DNA of 8,436 bases from Gemmatimonadota bacterium (GCA_016207445.1 JACQPS010000283.1:1-8436); one strand, 5' to 3'; counted from the stretch's first letter, positions 1-7,313 are shown. The notes: generated by a model not told the origin, from the letters alone. Numbers and translations are program-made.

Positions 1-1
1 C

Positions 2-1657
2 TTCCGGGAGAACTGGCGCATTTTGCCGCCGGAAGCGGTGCGGGTGGCGGCTGCTGAGCAGAGCCCATTCGAGGACGATGGCAGGGCCGGACGGGCGGCG
101 GCCGGTCCGGCGGCGGCGGGCGCGGCGGCGGCAGATGCAGCGGCGGCGGCCCGCCCGCGCCTGCGCGTGCTCGCCACTAGTGACCTGCACGGCTGGCTCG
201 AGCCGACGCTGCCGTCGTGGTCGGGCGGCCGGCCGGTGGGCGGCGCCGCGACGCTCGCGGCCTACTTCCGCGAGGAACGCGCGGGGTTCGGCGGTCCGAC
301 GCTCCTGGTGGACGGCGGCGACGTGATGCAGGGCGGCCCGGTCTCCAGCCTCACGCGGGGGGAGGCGGCGGTCGCCTTCTACAACGCGGCGGGATACCAC
401 GCCGTGGCCCTCGGCAATCACGACCTGGATTGGGGCCAGGAGGTCCTGCGCGAGCGGCTGAAGCAGGCTCGCTTCCACTGGCTGGCCGCGAACGTCTTCG
501 TCGCGGGCGCGGACACCGCGCCGTCCTGGATCCGCCCCACCGCGCTCGTGGAGGTCGACGGCGTGCGCGTCGGCGTGATCGGGCTCGCGCACGAGCGGAC
601 GCCGAGCATGTCGCACGCGGACGACGTAGCCGGGCTCGAGTTCCGCAGTGCGGCGGCCGCCGTGGACCGCTGGGTGCCCGAGCTGCGGCGGCGCGGCGTC
701 GCTTTCGTCATCGTCGTGTCGCACCTGGGCGCGAACTGCGATGCCGGGTTCGACGCCTGTGCGGGCGAGGTTATCGAGACCGCCCGCAACATCCGGCAGC
801 GCCCCGACCTGCTCATCGCAGGGCACGCCCACCGCATCATCCGGACGAGGGTGAACGGGATTCCGATCGTCGAGCCGGGCTGGGCAGGCGCGCGTTACGC
901 CGTCGTCGACCTGGAGCGCGTCTCCGCGGACAGTGTGAGCGTCTGGGTGCGGGACTTCCCGACCACGTACAGCGACCGGGTTGCCCCGGACAGTGCCGTC
1001 GCCGCGCTGGTCGCGCGCTATCAGCGGGAGGTCGGCCCCAGGCTCGAGCAGGTCATGGCGACGGTCGCCGAACGGCTCCCCTACCGCAGCGGCGGCGGCG
1101 GCGGCCGTCCGGGGCAGTACGCCGAGACCGCACTGGGCCGGCTGATCGCGGATGCGCAGCGCGCGGCCACCGGCACGCAGGTCGCGATCATCAACAACGG
1201 CGGCATCCGGACCGATGTAGATGCGGGGCCCCTCACCTGGGGCGAGCTCTTCGCGGTGCTGCCCTTCCAGAACCAGCTGGTGCGGCTGAGGATCACGGGT
1301 GCGCAGCTGCGCGCCGTCATGGAGCACGCGCTGCGCATGCTGCCGGAGATCGACCTGAACGTGAGCGGCGTCACGGTCGAGTACGACCCCCGCCAGCCGG
1401 TCGGGCAGCGCGTGGTGCGGCTGGTGCTCGATGGCGAGGTCGTGCGCGACGACGCGACCTACTGGCTCGGGGCTCCCGACTTCCTGGCCGGCCGCGGAGA
1501 CGGCTACACGCCTCTCGGCGACGCCCTCGTCCAGGAGAATACCGGCATCGTAGACCTCGACGCCGTCGCCGACTACCTGCGCCGGCTGCCGCAGCCGGTG
1601 CGCGCGCCAACGGCGCCGCGCTTCCGGGCCATCCCCTCACACACGGCCAACCCATGA
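2..1657 (+). CDS. UshA-type 5'-nucleotidase / metallophosphatase, probably 5'-partial
   Basis: Predicted to hydrolyse nucleoside 5'-phosphates (possibly 2',3'-cyclic nucleotides) to nucleoside and phosphate, normally outside the cytoplasm. Numbering from a TTG at 23 (544 residues): the N-terminal metallophosphatase domain shows D54-L-H56-G, G98-G-D100, G131-N-H133-D-L-D136 (metal ligands and the His/Asp dyad known from UshA), S233-H234 and G267-H-A-H270. The C-terminal nucleotidase domain shows N391-N-G-G-I-R, P414-F-Q-N and D486-F-L-A-G-R-G-D-G-Y, the usual base-binding region. Cys240 and Cys246 could form a disulfide, fitting a periplasmic enzyme. The start is unsettled: the frame is open to the window edge with GC-rich third positions, the TTG has only a GGGAG at 6-10 (12 bases away, too far for a good site), and no signal peptide follows it. 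An Ala-rich linker occupies residues 25-43. I therefore think the gene, with any export signal, begins upstream. It overlaps adenosine deaminase by 4 bases. The family call is firm; the exact substrate is not. Confidence 0.9.
   Translation, partial: FRENWRILPPEAVRVAAAEQSPFEDDGRAGRAAAGPAAAGAAAADAAAAARPRLRVLATSDLHGWLEPTLPSWSGGRPVGGAATLAAYFREERAGFGGPTLLVDGGDVMQGGPVSSLTRGEAAVAFYNAAGYHAVALGNHDLDWGQEVLRERLKQARFHWLAANVFVAGADTAPSWIRPTALVEVDGVRVGVIGLAHERTPSMSHADDVAGLEFRSAAAAVDRWVPELRRRGVAFVIVVSHLGANCDAGFDACAGEVIETARNIRQRPDLLIAGHAHRIIRTRVNGIPIVEPGWAGARYAVVDLERVSADSVSVWVRDFPTTYSDRVAPDSAVAALVARYQREVGPRLEQVMATVAERLPYRSGGGGGRPGQYAETALGRLIADAQRAATGTQVAIINNGGIRTDVDAGPLTWGELFAVLPFQNQLVRLRITGAQLRAVMEHALRMLPEIDLNVSGVTVEYDPRQPVGQRVVRLVLDGEVVRDDATYWLGAPDFLAGRGDGYTPLGDALVQENTGIVDLDAVADYLRRLPQPVRAPTAPRFRAIPSHTANP
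95..151 (+). repeat. Ala-rich low-complexity linker (GCG-type codons)
   Basis: Nineteen residues that are all Ala except two Gly, one Pro and one Asp, encoded mostly by GCG. They sit directly before the first metal-binding strand of the 5'-nucleotidase. The stretch has neither a positively charged n-region nor a hydrophobic Leu/Val/Phe core, so it reads as a flexible linker rather than a signal peptide. It implies something folded or anchored on its N-terminal side. Confidence 0.7.
1091..1105 (+). repeat. (GGC)5 microsatellite encoding a Gly5 run
   Basis: Five perfect GGC triplets encode Gly357-361 of the 5'-nucleotidase, just ahead of its C-terminal domain. UshA-type enzymes work by rotating the two domains against each other, so a flexible segment here is plausible. 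Slippage would change length in whole codons and would not shift the frame. Confidence 0.8.
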
Positions 1658-2721
1658 TCCACGTGACGAGAGAGCTGCTCGAGCAGCTGCCGAAGACCGA
1701 CCTGCACGTCCATCTCGACGGCAGCGTGCGGCCGGAGACCATGATCGAGCTCGCGCGCAGGCACGGGAAGGAGCTGCCCGCCTGGGAGCCGGAGGCGCTG
1801 CGCGAGTACATGCACGTCACCGACGCGCGCAATCTCGTCGAGTACCTCGCGCGCTTCGACACGACGCTCTCGCTCATGCAGACCGCCGACGCGCTCGAGC
1901 GCATTGCCTACGAGCTGGCCCAGGACGCCGCCCGCGAGAACGTACGCTACATGGAGGTGCGCTATTCGCCGATCCTGAACGCGCGCGAGGGGCTGCCGCT
2001 CACCGAGGCCGTCGAGGCGCCGTTGCGCGGCCTCCGGCGTGCCGAGAAGGACTTCGGCATCCGCACGGGCGTGATCATCTGCGGCATCCGCAACATGAGC
2101 CCGGAGACGTCGCGGGACCTCGCGGATCTGACGGTGGCGTTCAAGGATCGCGGCGTCGTCGCCTTCGATCTGGCCGGCGCGGAGTACAATTACCCGGCCA
2201 AGAAACACAAGGATGCATTCTTCACCGTGATCAACCGCAACATCGCCACGACCATCCACGCGGGCGAGGCGTACGGCCCCGAGTCGATCCACCAGGCGCT
2301 GCACTACTGCAAGGCCAACCGCATCGGGCACGGGACCCGGTTGTACGAGGATCCGGACCTGCTCCAGTACGTGAACGATTTCCGCATCCCGCTCGAGATC
2401 TGCCTCACCTCCAACGTGCAGACGCGGGTCGTGCCCGGCTTCGACCAGCACCCGCTTCGCCTCTACTACGACGAAGGCCTGATCGTGACGCTCAACACCG
2501 ACAATCGGCTCATGAGTGCCACGACGGTGACCGACGAGTACTGGCGCGCGCACCTCCACCTCGGCTTCACCTGGGACGAGCTGTGCGAGATCGCGGTCAT
2601 GGGCTTCGAGGCCGCGTTCCTGCCCTACCAGGAGAAGGTGGCGCTGGTGGAGGAGGTGAAGGAGGAGATCGCGCAGATCACGGAGCGGGCGGGCGCCGGC
2701 AAGGCGGCGGCGGTCTCCTGA
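1654..2721 (+). CDS. add: Adenosine deaminase
   Basis: Zinc amidohydrolase that converts adenosine (and deoxyadenosine) to inosine (deoxyinosine) plus ammonia in cytoplasmic purine salvage. It has 355 residues, the normal bacterial length. Visible motifs: D16-L-H18-V-H20-L-D-G-S (metal ligands and substrate loop), E101-V-R near the strand end, H202-A-G-E205 (metal ligand and proton-shuttling Glu), R223-I-G-H226-G (catalytic His), L251-T-S-N and N281-T-D283-N284. D283 is the metal-binding Asp. The following residue, Asp in many family members, is Asn here; I recall the same N-T-D-N-R form in actinobacterial enzymes, so it need not mean loss of function. The ATG lies inside ATGA, overlapping the 5'-nucleotidase stop, and has no convincing Shine-Dalgarno, so translational coupling is likely. 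The upstream gene makes nucleosides, the natural substrate supply. It is followed 23 bases later by a strong hairpin terminator. Adenine deaminase is less likely because the motifs fit adenosine deaminase throughout. Confidence 0.95.
   Translation: MIHVTRELLEQLPKTDLHVHLDGSVRPETMIELARRHGKELPAWEPEALREYMHVTDARNLVEYLARFDTTLSLMQTADALERIAYELAQDAARENVRYMEVRYSPILNAREGLPLTEAVEAPLRGLRRAEKDFGIRTGVIICGIRNMSPETSRDLADLTVAFKDRGVVAFDLAGAEYNYPAKKHKDAFFTVINRNIATTIHAGEAYGPESIHQALHYCKANRIGHGTRLYEDPDLLQYVNDFRIPLEICLTSNVQTRVVPGFDQHPLRLYYDEGLIVTLNTDNRLMSATTVTDEYWRAHLHLGFTWDELCEIAVMGFEAAFLPYQEKVALVEEVKEEIAQITERAGAGKAAAVS
1673..1688. repeat. Perfect 16-bp palindrome in the 5' end of the adenosine deaminase gene
   Basis: AGCTGCTCGAGCAGCT equals its own reverse complement. 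It spans roughly codons 7-12 (within E-L-L-E-Q-L). In RNA it can form a 6-bp stem with a UCGA loop beginning 17 bases after the start codon. It may simply follow from Leu, Glu and Gln codons in a GC-rich genome. Confidence 0.5.
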
Positions 2722-2744
2722 CCGGCGCGGCGGAGATGGCTGTC

Positions 2745-2780
2745 TGCAAAAGGCCCCGGCAGTCGCCGGGGCCTTTTGCA
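2745..2780. terminator. Bidirectional intrinsic terminator between convergent genes
   Basis: TGCAAAAGGCCCCGGC, a 4-base loop AGTC, then GCCGGGGCCTTTTGCA: a perfect 16-bp stem with a very GC-rich top. On either strand the 3' arm carries a T4 tract right after the GC block, so it can stop transcription from both sides. It lies 23 bases after the adenosine deaminase stop and 40 bases beyond the receptor stop. The T tract is short (4) and followed by GC, so efficiency is inferred rather than shown. Confidence 0.9.
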
Positions 2781-2820
2781 TTCGACCCGCGCATCTTGCG
2801 CGCAAACGCTCGCGCGCGGC

Positions 2821-5800
2821 TCAGAAGAAGTACTTGACCCCGATCTGCGCCTGGAACTGGAGCAGCAGGTTGGAGCCCCGGACGCCTTCCTTCGCGAATT
2901 GCGTTCGGGACGGCGTCGTGGCGTCTGCGCGCGGAACGCTGTACAGGATCCGGTTGGTCGCCTGGTCGAAGCCACTCACGAAGAGCAGGTTCCTGTTGGC
3001 GCCAAAGATGCCGTTGACGCGCCCCCAGCCGCAGGCGCCGTCGATCGGGTCCTCCTTCCGCTCGTCCTCGTCGCAGAGCAGCTGACCGATGCCGTTGACC
3101 ACATTGAACATGTCGAGCTGCAACTCGAGCCGTTGTCCCTGGAACGTGTCGAAGCGCCGCGTCAGGCGCAGGTCGAGCTGGTTCGTCCAGGGGTAGCGGC
3201 AGGTGTTGCGCTCGACGATGCCGCCGACATGATCCCCGACACAGTCGTGCTTCGCCAGGATCGCGGCGTAGCGCGCCCGCTGGTCCGCCTCCGGATCGCT
3301 GCCGAACGTGGCCGGATTCAGCGGCACGTCCTCCGGCCGAAACACGAATGGACGATCGTTGAAGCTGACGCCGTCGCCGTTGATGTCACCGCTCACCTCG
3401 GGGGTCCATGGCCTGCCGCTCTGCAGCCGCCAGAACGCGGCGACATCGATGCCGAGCGGCAGCCGGCCGAACCCGGACACTACGAAGGTATGGTCGCGCT
3501 GGTAGTCCGTTCGCCCCCAGGACCGTTCGAAGTCGCCGATGCCGCCCAGATCGTTGGGCCCGAACTCGCCGACCGTGGGATCCCCGTGCAGCTCGCCCGC
3601 CGTGCAGCAGGAGTCCGAGATGTTATCCCAACCACGCGCGAAGGTATAGGAGCCCTCGAACCGCCAAGCCGGGCTGAATGCATAGCTCGCCCGGAGCGTG
3701 CCGATGATCGCCTCCGCCCGACCGTCGTTGAAGTTCACGAACACGTCGCCGAACCGGGTGTTCCGGCGGGCATTGGGCGCGTTGCCGCCACTCGGGTCGA
3801 AGACCGAGGCCGGCGTGAAGATGCGTCGCCCGCCTTCATGGTCGAGCGTGAACTGCGGGTCCCGCAGGTTCAGGTTGCGCACCGAGAACTCGTTGGTCGT
3901 GCGCGAGTAGAGCAGATCGAGCGAGATCCGGGCGCGGTCCGACAGCAGTTGCTCGTAGCCCAGATTCGCCTTGAAGATCTCCGGCAGCTCGAAATCCGGG
4001 CTCCAGGTGCTGTAGGTCGGCAACCCGGTGGCCCCGCTGCTCTCCAGGCATGAGATCGGATTATCCGCGCCCCCGCGACTCCAGTTCCGGTAGTCGACTA
4101 CGGCGGGGGGTGCGTCCGGGTCGCCCTCCAGGGCCGAGCCGGCGCAGCTGAGCTCGACGATCGGGAGAACCGTCTGCATCACGTTTCCGCCCAGCACGAA
4201 GGGGACTCGCCCGTAGAAGTAGCCGGCTCCGGCGCGGGCCACCGCGCGCCCATCTCCGTAGACGTCGTAGGCGAGCGAGAAGCGAGGCGAAATGTTGTTG
4301 TCGTCGACGGGGGCCGATCCCGTAGGATAGCCGAAGGCACGCTCGACGTCGACCAGGCGGTCCGGATCATCGGCGAACGTCTCGTTGTCGTAGCGGACGC
4401 CGAGCGTGGCCGTGAGTTTCGGCGTCACGCGCCACTCGTCCTGGAGGAACACGCCCCAGTCGGCCACGTCGAACTCGGCCCGGGAGATGCCGCCGCCGAG
4501 CTGCATCGGGCGGATATAGAGCGACGGCCGGAACGCCGCGAAATCGTCCATGTTGTTGAAGAGGAACTCCCCGGCGGACTGCCGCCCGGCCGGCCCCGAC
4601 ATCGGCGCCTGGAACTGGTTCAGGATACGGGTGAACATGGCCGAGCCGCCCAGCTTCAACGTGTGCTGGCCGAACACATGCGTGAACGTGTTGATGAACT
4701 GGAACTTCCGCTCCTCCAGGTTGTTGTTGAACGCCACGAAGGTACCGCCGTAGCGGAGGAGATCATTCTGCCGGTGCCGCGCGGGCAGTCGAACCGACAG
4801 CGTCGGCCGGATGTCGCGCCCGTCGCGCGGCCGCTCCTCATTCGCCCACTGGAAGCGGAAGACGTTGTAGGTGCTCGGCCCCAGCACCGATTGGAGCTCC
4901 GCGACCAGCGAGTTCGAGACATCCTGGATCCGCTCGGCCCGGGAGAGGCCGTACTCGAAATCGAAGTTCGCGTTGAATTCGCGGTCGTTGGAAAAGTTCG
5001 AGTAGTTGTGCCGCAGCGTCAGCCGGTGATTCTGACTCAGGCTCCAGTCGATGCGGCCGAAGAGCGTGATCGCGTCATTCGTGGTCTCGAACGGCTGGAA
5101 GCCCGCCCCGGAATTCCCGACGCCGTACTGCTGCTCGAGGATCTCGAAGAACTGCTGCATCTGCTCTTCGAGCACGGCGTTCTCGCCGCTGCCGCCGGGC
5201 GCGAGCTCGGCCAGCGTGAGCGGGAGCTGCGGCTCGCGCCGGCGCTGGCCGTCCACCGAAACGAGGAAATGCGCCTGATCCTTCACGATCGGGCCGGACA
5301 GTCGGCCAGCGAACTGCTGCACTTCGTAGTCGGTCGTGAGGTCACGGTTGGTGGGCTCGATGATGAACGGGTCGCCGGTGAGCGCATCGCCGCGATAGTT
5401 CACGTACGCGGTCCCCTCCCACTCGTTGGTGCCGCCTCGCGTCACCACGTTGACGATGCCGCCCGAATAGCTCGCGTGCTCCACGTCGAAGCCGTTGGTG
5501 ATGATCTGGAACTCGCGGATCGACTCGAGCGAGAAGACGAACGGAATGCGCGAGCCGCCCCGGTTCTCGCCGAAGAAGAGGTTGTTCGCGTCCACCCCAT
5601 CGATCTGGACGTTGGTCCCGGACGGCCGTGCGCCCGCGAGGGCGAACTGACCCCCCGTCGTGACGTCCGGATCGGGAGCCACGAAGCCCGACAGGCCGAT
5701 GAAATCCACGAAGTCGCGACCCAGCGAGGGCAGGGTTTCGATCTGTTGCTGCCCCACCAGCTGCACGACGCCGCCATCGGTCACGTCCAGGACCTGACGC

Positions 5801-6198
5801 TCGCCGATGACCTCGATGGCTTCCAGCGCGACCGCCTGGGTGCGCATGACGATATTGGCCGTGGACGTCTGGCCGATGGCGACCCGAGTAGGCGGCAGCG
5901 TCGTGGGCTGGTAGCCAATGACCTCCGCCCGGATCTCGTAGTGACCGGGAGGAAGCAGCCGGACGATGTAGATCCCGTCGCGGTCGGTGATCGCGCCGCG
6001 CTCGAGGCCGGTCTCCACGTTGCGGGCGACGACCGTGGCGCTGACCACGGGTGCGCCGGCCTCATCCGAGATGCGACCGCGGATCTGACCCGTCGTGACC
6101 ACGTTCTGGGCCGCGAGAGGGGGCGCCCCGGCAAGAACCAGGATCACCGCCGCGAGGGCGAACTGGAGGCTGAAGTTGTTCGACATGGTCCTCTTCAT
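2821..6198 (-). CDS. Oar-like TonB-dependent outer-membrane receptor with carboxypeptidase-regulatory-like domain
   Basis: Predicted 1125-residue outer-membrane beta-barrel driven by TonB; the substrate is unknown. Domains in order: signal peptide (M-K-R start, hydrophobic 10-25, likely cut after A30 in P-L-A-A); carboxypeptidase-regulatory-like Ig fold about 35-110, with T-D-R-D-G-I-Y-I-V and L-P-P-G-H-Y-E-I; a TonB-box-like E126-A-I-E-V-I-G; plug about 139-264 with Q-I-E-T-L-P-S-L-G-R-D, Q-I-D-G-V-D-A-N-N, I-R-E-F-Q and G-G-I-V-N-V-V-T-R-G-G-T-N; then a barrel ending in the aromatic K-Y-F-F typical of outer-membrane proteins. A calcium-type loop D938-I-N-G-D-G ... N947-D-R-P is characteristic of Oar-type receptors. 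All eight cysteines lie in the last 40 percent, in close pairs (685/717, 864/865, 986/1000, 1042/1056). The ATG at 6198 is chosen for its basic n-region; an ATG at 6186 is a close alternative with AAGAGGA just upstream. The 56-codon extension further upstream overlaps the preceding gene and has no signal sequence. It is the last gene of a three-gene minus-strand operon, 71 bases after the previous stop. Confidence 0.93.
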   Translation of the reverse strand: MKRTMSNNFSLQFALAAVILVLAGAPPLAAQNVVTTGQIRGRISDEAGAPVVSATVVARNVETGLERGAITDRDGIYIVRLLPPGHYEIRAEVIGYQPTTLPPTRVAIGQTSTANIVMRTQAVALEAIEVIGERQVLDVTDGGVVQLVGQQQIETLPSLGRDFVDFIGLSGFVAPDPDVTTGGQFALAGARPSGTNVQIDGVDANNLFFGENRGGSRIPFVFSLESIREFQIITNGFDVEHASYSGGIVNVVTRGGTNEWEGTAYVNYRGDALTGDPFIIEPTNRDLTTDYEVQQFAGRLSGPIVKDQAHFLVSVDGQRRREPQLPLTLAELAPGGSGENAVLEEQMQQFFEILEQQYGVGNSGAGFQPFETTNDAITLFGRIDWSLSQNHRLTLRHNYSNFSNDREFNANFDFEYGLSRAERIQDVSNSLVAELQSVLGPSTYNVFRFQWANEERPRDGRDIRPTLSVRLPARHRQNDLLRYGGTFVAFNNNLEERKFQFINTFTHVFGQHTLKLGGSAMFTRILNQFQAPMSGPAGRQSAGEFLFNNMDDFAAFRPSLYIRPMQLGGGISRAEFDVADWGVFLQDEWRVTPKLTATLGVRYDNETFADDPDRLVDVERAFGYPTGSAPVDDNNISPRFSLAYDVYGDGRAVARAGAGYFYGRVPFVLGGNVMQTVLPIVELSCAGSALEGDPDAPPAVVDYRNWSRGGADNPISCLESSGATGLPTYSTWSPDFELPEIFKANLGYEQLLSDRARISLDLLYSRTTNEFSVRNLNLRDPQFTLDHEGGRRIFTPASVFDPSGGNAPNARRNTRFGDVFVNFNDGRAEAIIGTLRASYAFSPAWRFEGSYTFARGWDNISDSCCTAGELHGDPTVGEFGPNDLGGIGDFERSWGRTDYQRDHTFVVSGFGRLPLGIDVAAFWRLQSGRPWTPEVSGDINGDGVSFNDRPFVFRPEDVPLNPATFGSDPEADQRARYAAILAKHDCVGDHVGGIVERNTCRYPWTNQLDLRLTRRFDTFQGQRLELQLDMFNVVNGIGQLLCDEDERKEDPIDGACGWGRVNGIFGANRNLLFVSGFDQATNRILYSVPRADATTPSRTQFAKEGVRGSNLLLQFQAQIGVKYFF
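6189..6195 (-). promoter_or_regulatory. Possible Shine-Dalgarno for the alternative receptor start at 6186
   Basis: On the minus strand AAGAGGA ends 2 bases before the ATG at 6184-6186, a short spacing. The same bases would be the Lys-Arg codons if translation begins at the ATG at 6196-6198, which itself has no clear Shine-Dalgarno. The choice changes the protein by only four residues (M-K-R-T). Confidence 0.35.
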
Positions 6199-6207
6199 CA
6201 CGCTGCG

Positions 6208-6230
6208 GCGCGGAGCCGGGTGCCCCGCGC
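6208..6230 (-). other. Minus-strand RNA hairpin just upstream of the receptor gene
   Basis: On the minus strand a 9-bp stem can form (GCGCGGGGC with GCUCCGCGC) around a 5-base loop. One position (6214/6224) is a G-U pair in the minus-strand RNA but an A-C mismatch in the plus-strand RNA, so the full stem exists only in the operon transcript. It ends 9 bases before the ATG at 6198 and has no U tract, so it is not a standard terminator. It could mark an RNA processing point, protect an upstream fragment or reduce ribosome loading. Chance is possible in such GC-rich DNA. Confidence 0.4.
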
Positions 6231-6269
6231 TCGTTGGCTCTCGGCCGCGGCTGGGCGCGGCGCCCCGAA

Positions 6270-7307
6270 TCATTCGCACGGGACCTCCTGCACGTCCGCG
6301 AGGGATCGGGGGAAGAACTGTCCCGTGCCGCGGAAGTTGGCGGCGAAGCCGTTCATGCTGTAGCACTTGCCGACCGTGAAGATGGTGTTGAGCTGGGTGC
6401 GATCGGCCACGCCGTCGTCCACTCGCATTTCGGCCGCGCCGCTGCCGTCATCGATCGGCGCGTTCTGCACGTTGGTGACGCCAAACGCCCCCGTGAGTCT
6501 CGCCTTTTCGACCCGGACGAACCGGTTCTGCAGATCGTGCAGCGGGTCCGAGCCGGAGGCCGCGATTTCGGCCGTCGTGACGAGCCGAGGCGTCGGCACG
6601 GCCACGCCCTTGAGGTGGACGCGCAGGACGGGCCCCGTGATCTCGAATTGACCGTTGAAGACGGTGGTCGTGCCGGACACCTCGATGAGATCCCCCACCT
6701 CGATGCCCTTCCCCATGAGCGCGCTGCCGAAGATGAACAGGCCGGCCGTCTCGTCTTCGATATACGTGAAGTTGTTCTCGATTTGACCGGGGAAGGCGGT
6801 GACGATCCCCCGGACGACCACAACTTCGCCCAGCGGCTTCGTCTTGGCCTCCGCAATCGGAATGAGGCAACCCGGGCGCCCGTCGATGGACACGAACTGC
6901 GGCTCATTCACGAAGATGCTGACGTTGACTGGGTTGGCGCAGATGTTCACGCCCGCCGGGACCGTGCTCTCGTCGATGAAGAGGTCGTGCGTCCCGACCG
7001 GCAGATCTTCGATCAGGAACTGGCCGGACGCATCCGTCTGGGCCTGGCCGCCGGAGAAGGCGCTCGTGGTGTTGCGCTCCCGCACCTCGACGCCCACGCC
7101 GCTCACCGCGAAATCGCCGTCGGACGGATCGAACCGGCCATCTTCGTTGGCGTCGAAGAAGATGAAGCCCGCCAGGTCCCCGGTCCCGCTGATGTCGAAG
7201 GGCGGCGCCGGTTCGTCGTCGCAGGTGGCGCCGAGCGCCAGCAACGGTGTGAACGCGAGGGCGACCGTGACCGCGCGCCGCCGGATCACTGTTCGATCGA
7301 AGGGCAT
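6270..7307 (-). CDS. Secreted protein with SdrD-B-like domain and C-terminal dual OB-fold module
   Basis: A 345-residue exported protein of unknown function. The N-terminus has basic residues (I-R-R-R, 8-11) and a hydrophobic core 12-26 ending L-G-A-T-C29. C29 might be a lipidated cysteine, but G-A-T-C is not a standard lipobox, so cleavage by signal peptidase I is also possible. Residues about 40-145 resemble the SdrD-B/prealbumin-like fold: G-F-I-F-F-D52-A-N54-E-D56-G (calcium-type loop), then G-V-G-V-E-V, T-D-A-S-G-Q-F and L-P-V-G-T-H-D-L. Residues about 150-342 match the repeat unit of the upstream gene along its length: I-A-E-A-K-x-K-P-L-G, G-I-V-T, Y-I-E-D-E-T-A-G-L-F-I-F, G-D-L-I-E-V-S-G-T-T-T-V-F-N-G-Q-F-E-I, V-P-T-P-R and V-G-K-C-Y-S-M-N-G-F, ending P-R-S-L-A-D-V-Q. 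This is the pattern of OB folds found beside extracellular nucleases (YhcR/ExeM type). No nuclease domain is present. Cysteines 123/147 and 315/344 may form disulfides. The start is supported by GGGAG 6 bases upstream of the ATG, 15 bases after the preceding stop. Confidence 0.88.
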   Translation of the reverse strand: MPFDRTVIRRRAVTVALAFTPLLALGATCDDEPAPPFDISGTGDLAGFIFFDANEDGRFDPSDGDFAVSGVGVEVRERNTTSAFSGGQAQTDASGQFLIEDLPVGTHDLFIDESTVPAGVNICANPVNVSIFVNEPQFVSIDGRPGCLIPIAEAKTKPLGEVVVVRGIVTAFPGQIENNFTYIEDETAGLFIFGSALMGKGIEVGDLIEVSGTTTVFNGQFEITGPVLRVHLKGVAVPTPRLVTTAEIAASGSDPLHDLQNRFVRVEKARLTGAFGVTNVQNAPIDDGSGAAEMRVDDGVADRTQLNTIFTVGKCYSMNGFAANFRGTGQFFPRSLADVQEVPCE

Positions 7308-7313
7308 GCGATT

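Noticed and set aside
217..1653. In-frame extension of the adenosine deaminase upstream to 217
   Set aside because: The added 479 residues are Arg/Gly/Ala-rich shadow translation of the 5'-nucleotidase gene. The real start is the ATG at 1654, where the adenosine deaminase similarity begins.
1573..2805. 410-codon open frame on the minus strand opposite adenosine deaminase
   Set aside because: It spans the terminator, is low-complexity in composition and lies wholly over a gene with intact catalytic motifs.
2796..2805. 10-bp palindrome TTGCGCGCAA between the terminator and the receptor stop
   Set aside because: Too short and expected by chance in a GC-rich gap; no second copy or operator-like arrangement nearby.
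2776..4053. 425-codon open frame on the + strand opposite the receptor C-terminus
   Set aside because: It starts inside the terminator and has no recognisable motif; the opposite strand encodes well-conserved barrel sequence.
4663..6363. 566-codon open frame on the + strand opposite the receptor gene
   Set aside because: A shadow frame of GC-rich coding DNA: composition is odd (Val, Arg, Glu, Asp rich) with no domain pattern, whereas the minus strand has a complete TonB-receptor signature.
6199..6366. 56-codon N-terminal extension of the receptor
   Set aside because: It would overlap the preceding gene's stop by about 97 bases, is Arg/Pro/Gly-rich and would bury the signal peptide.
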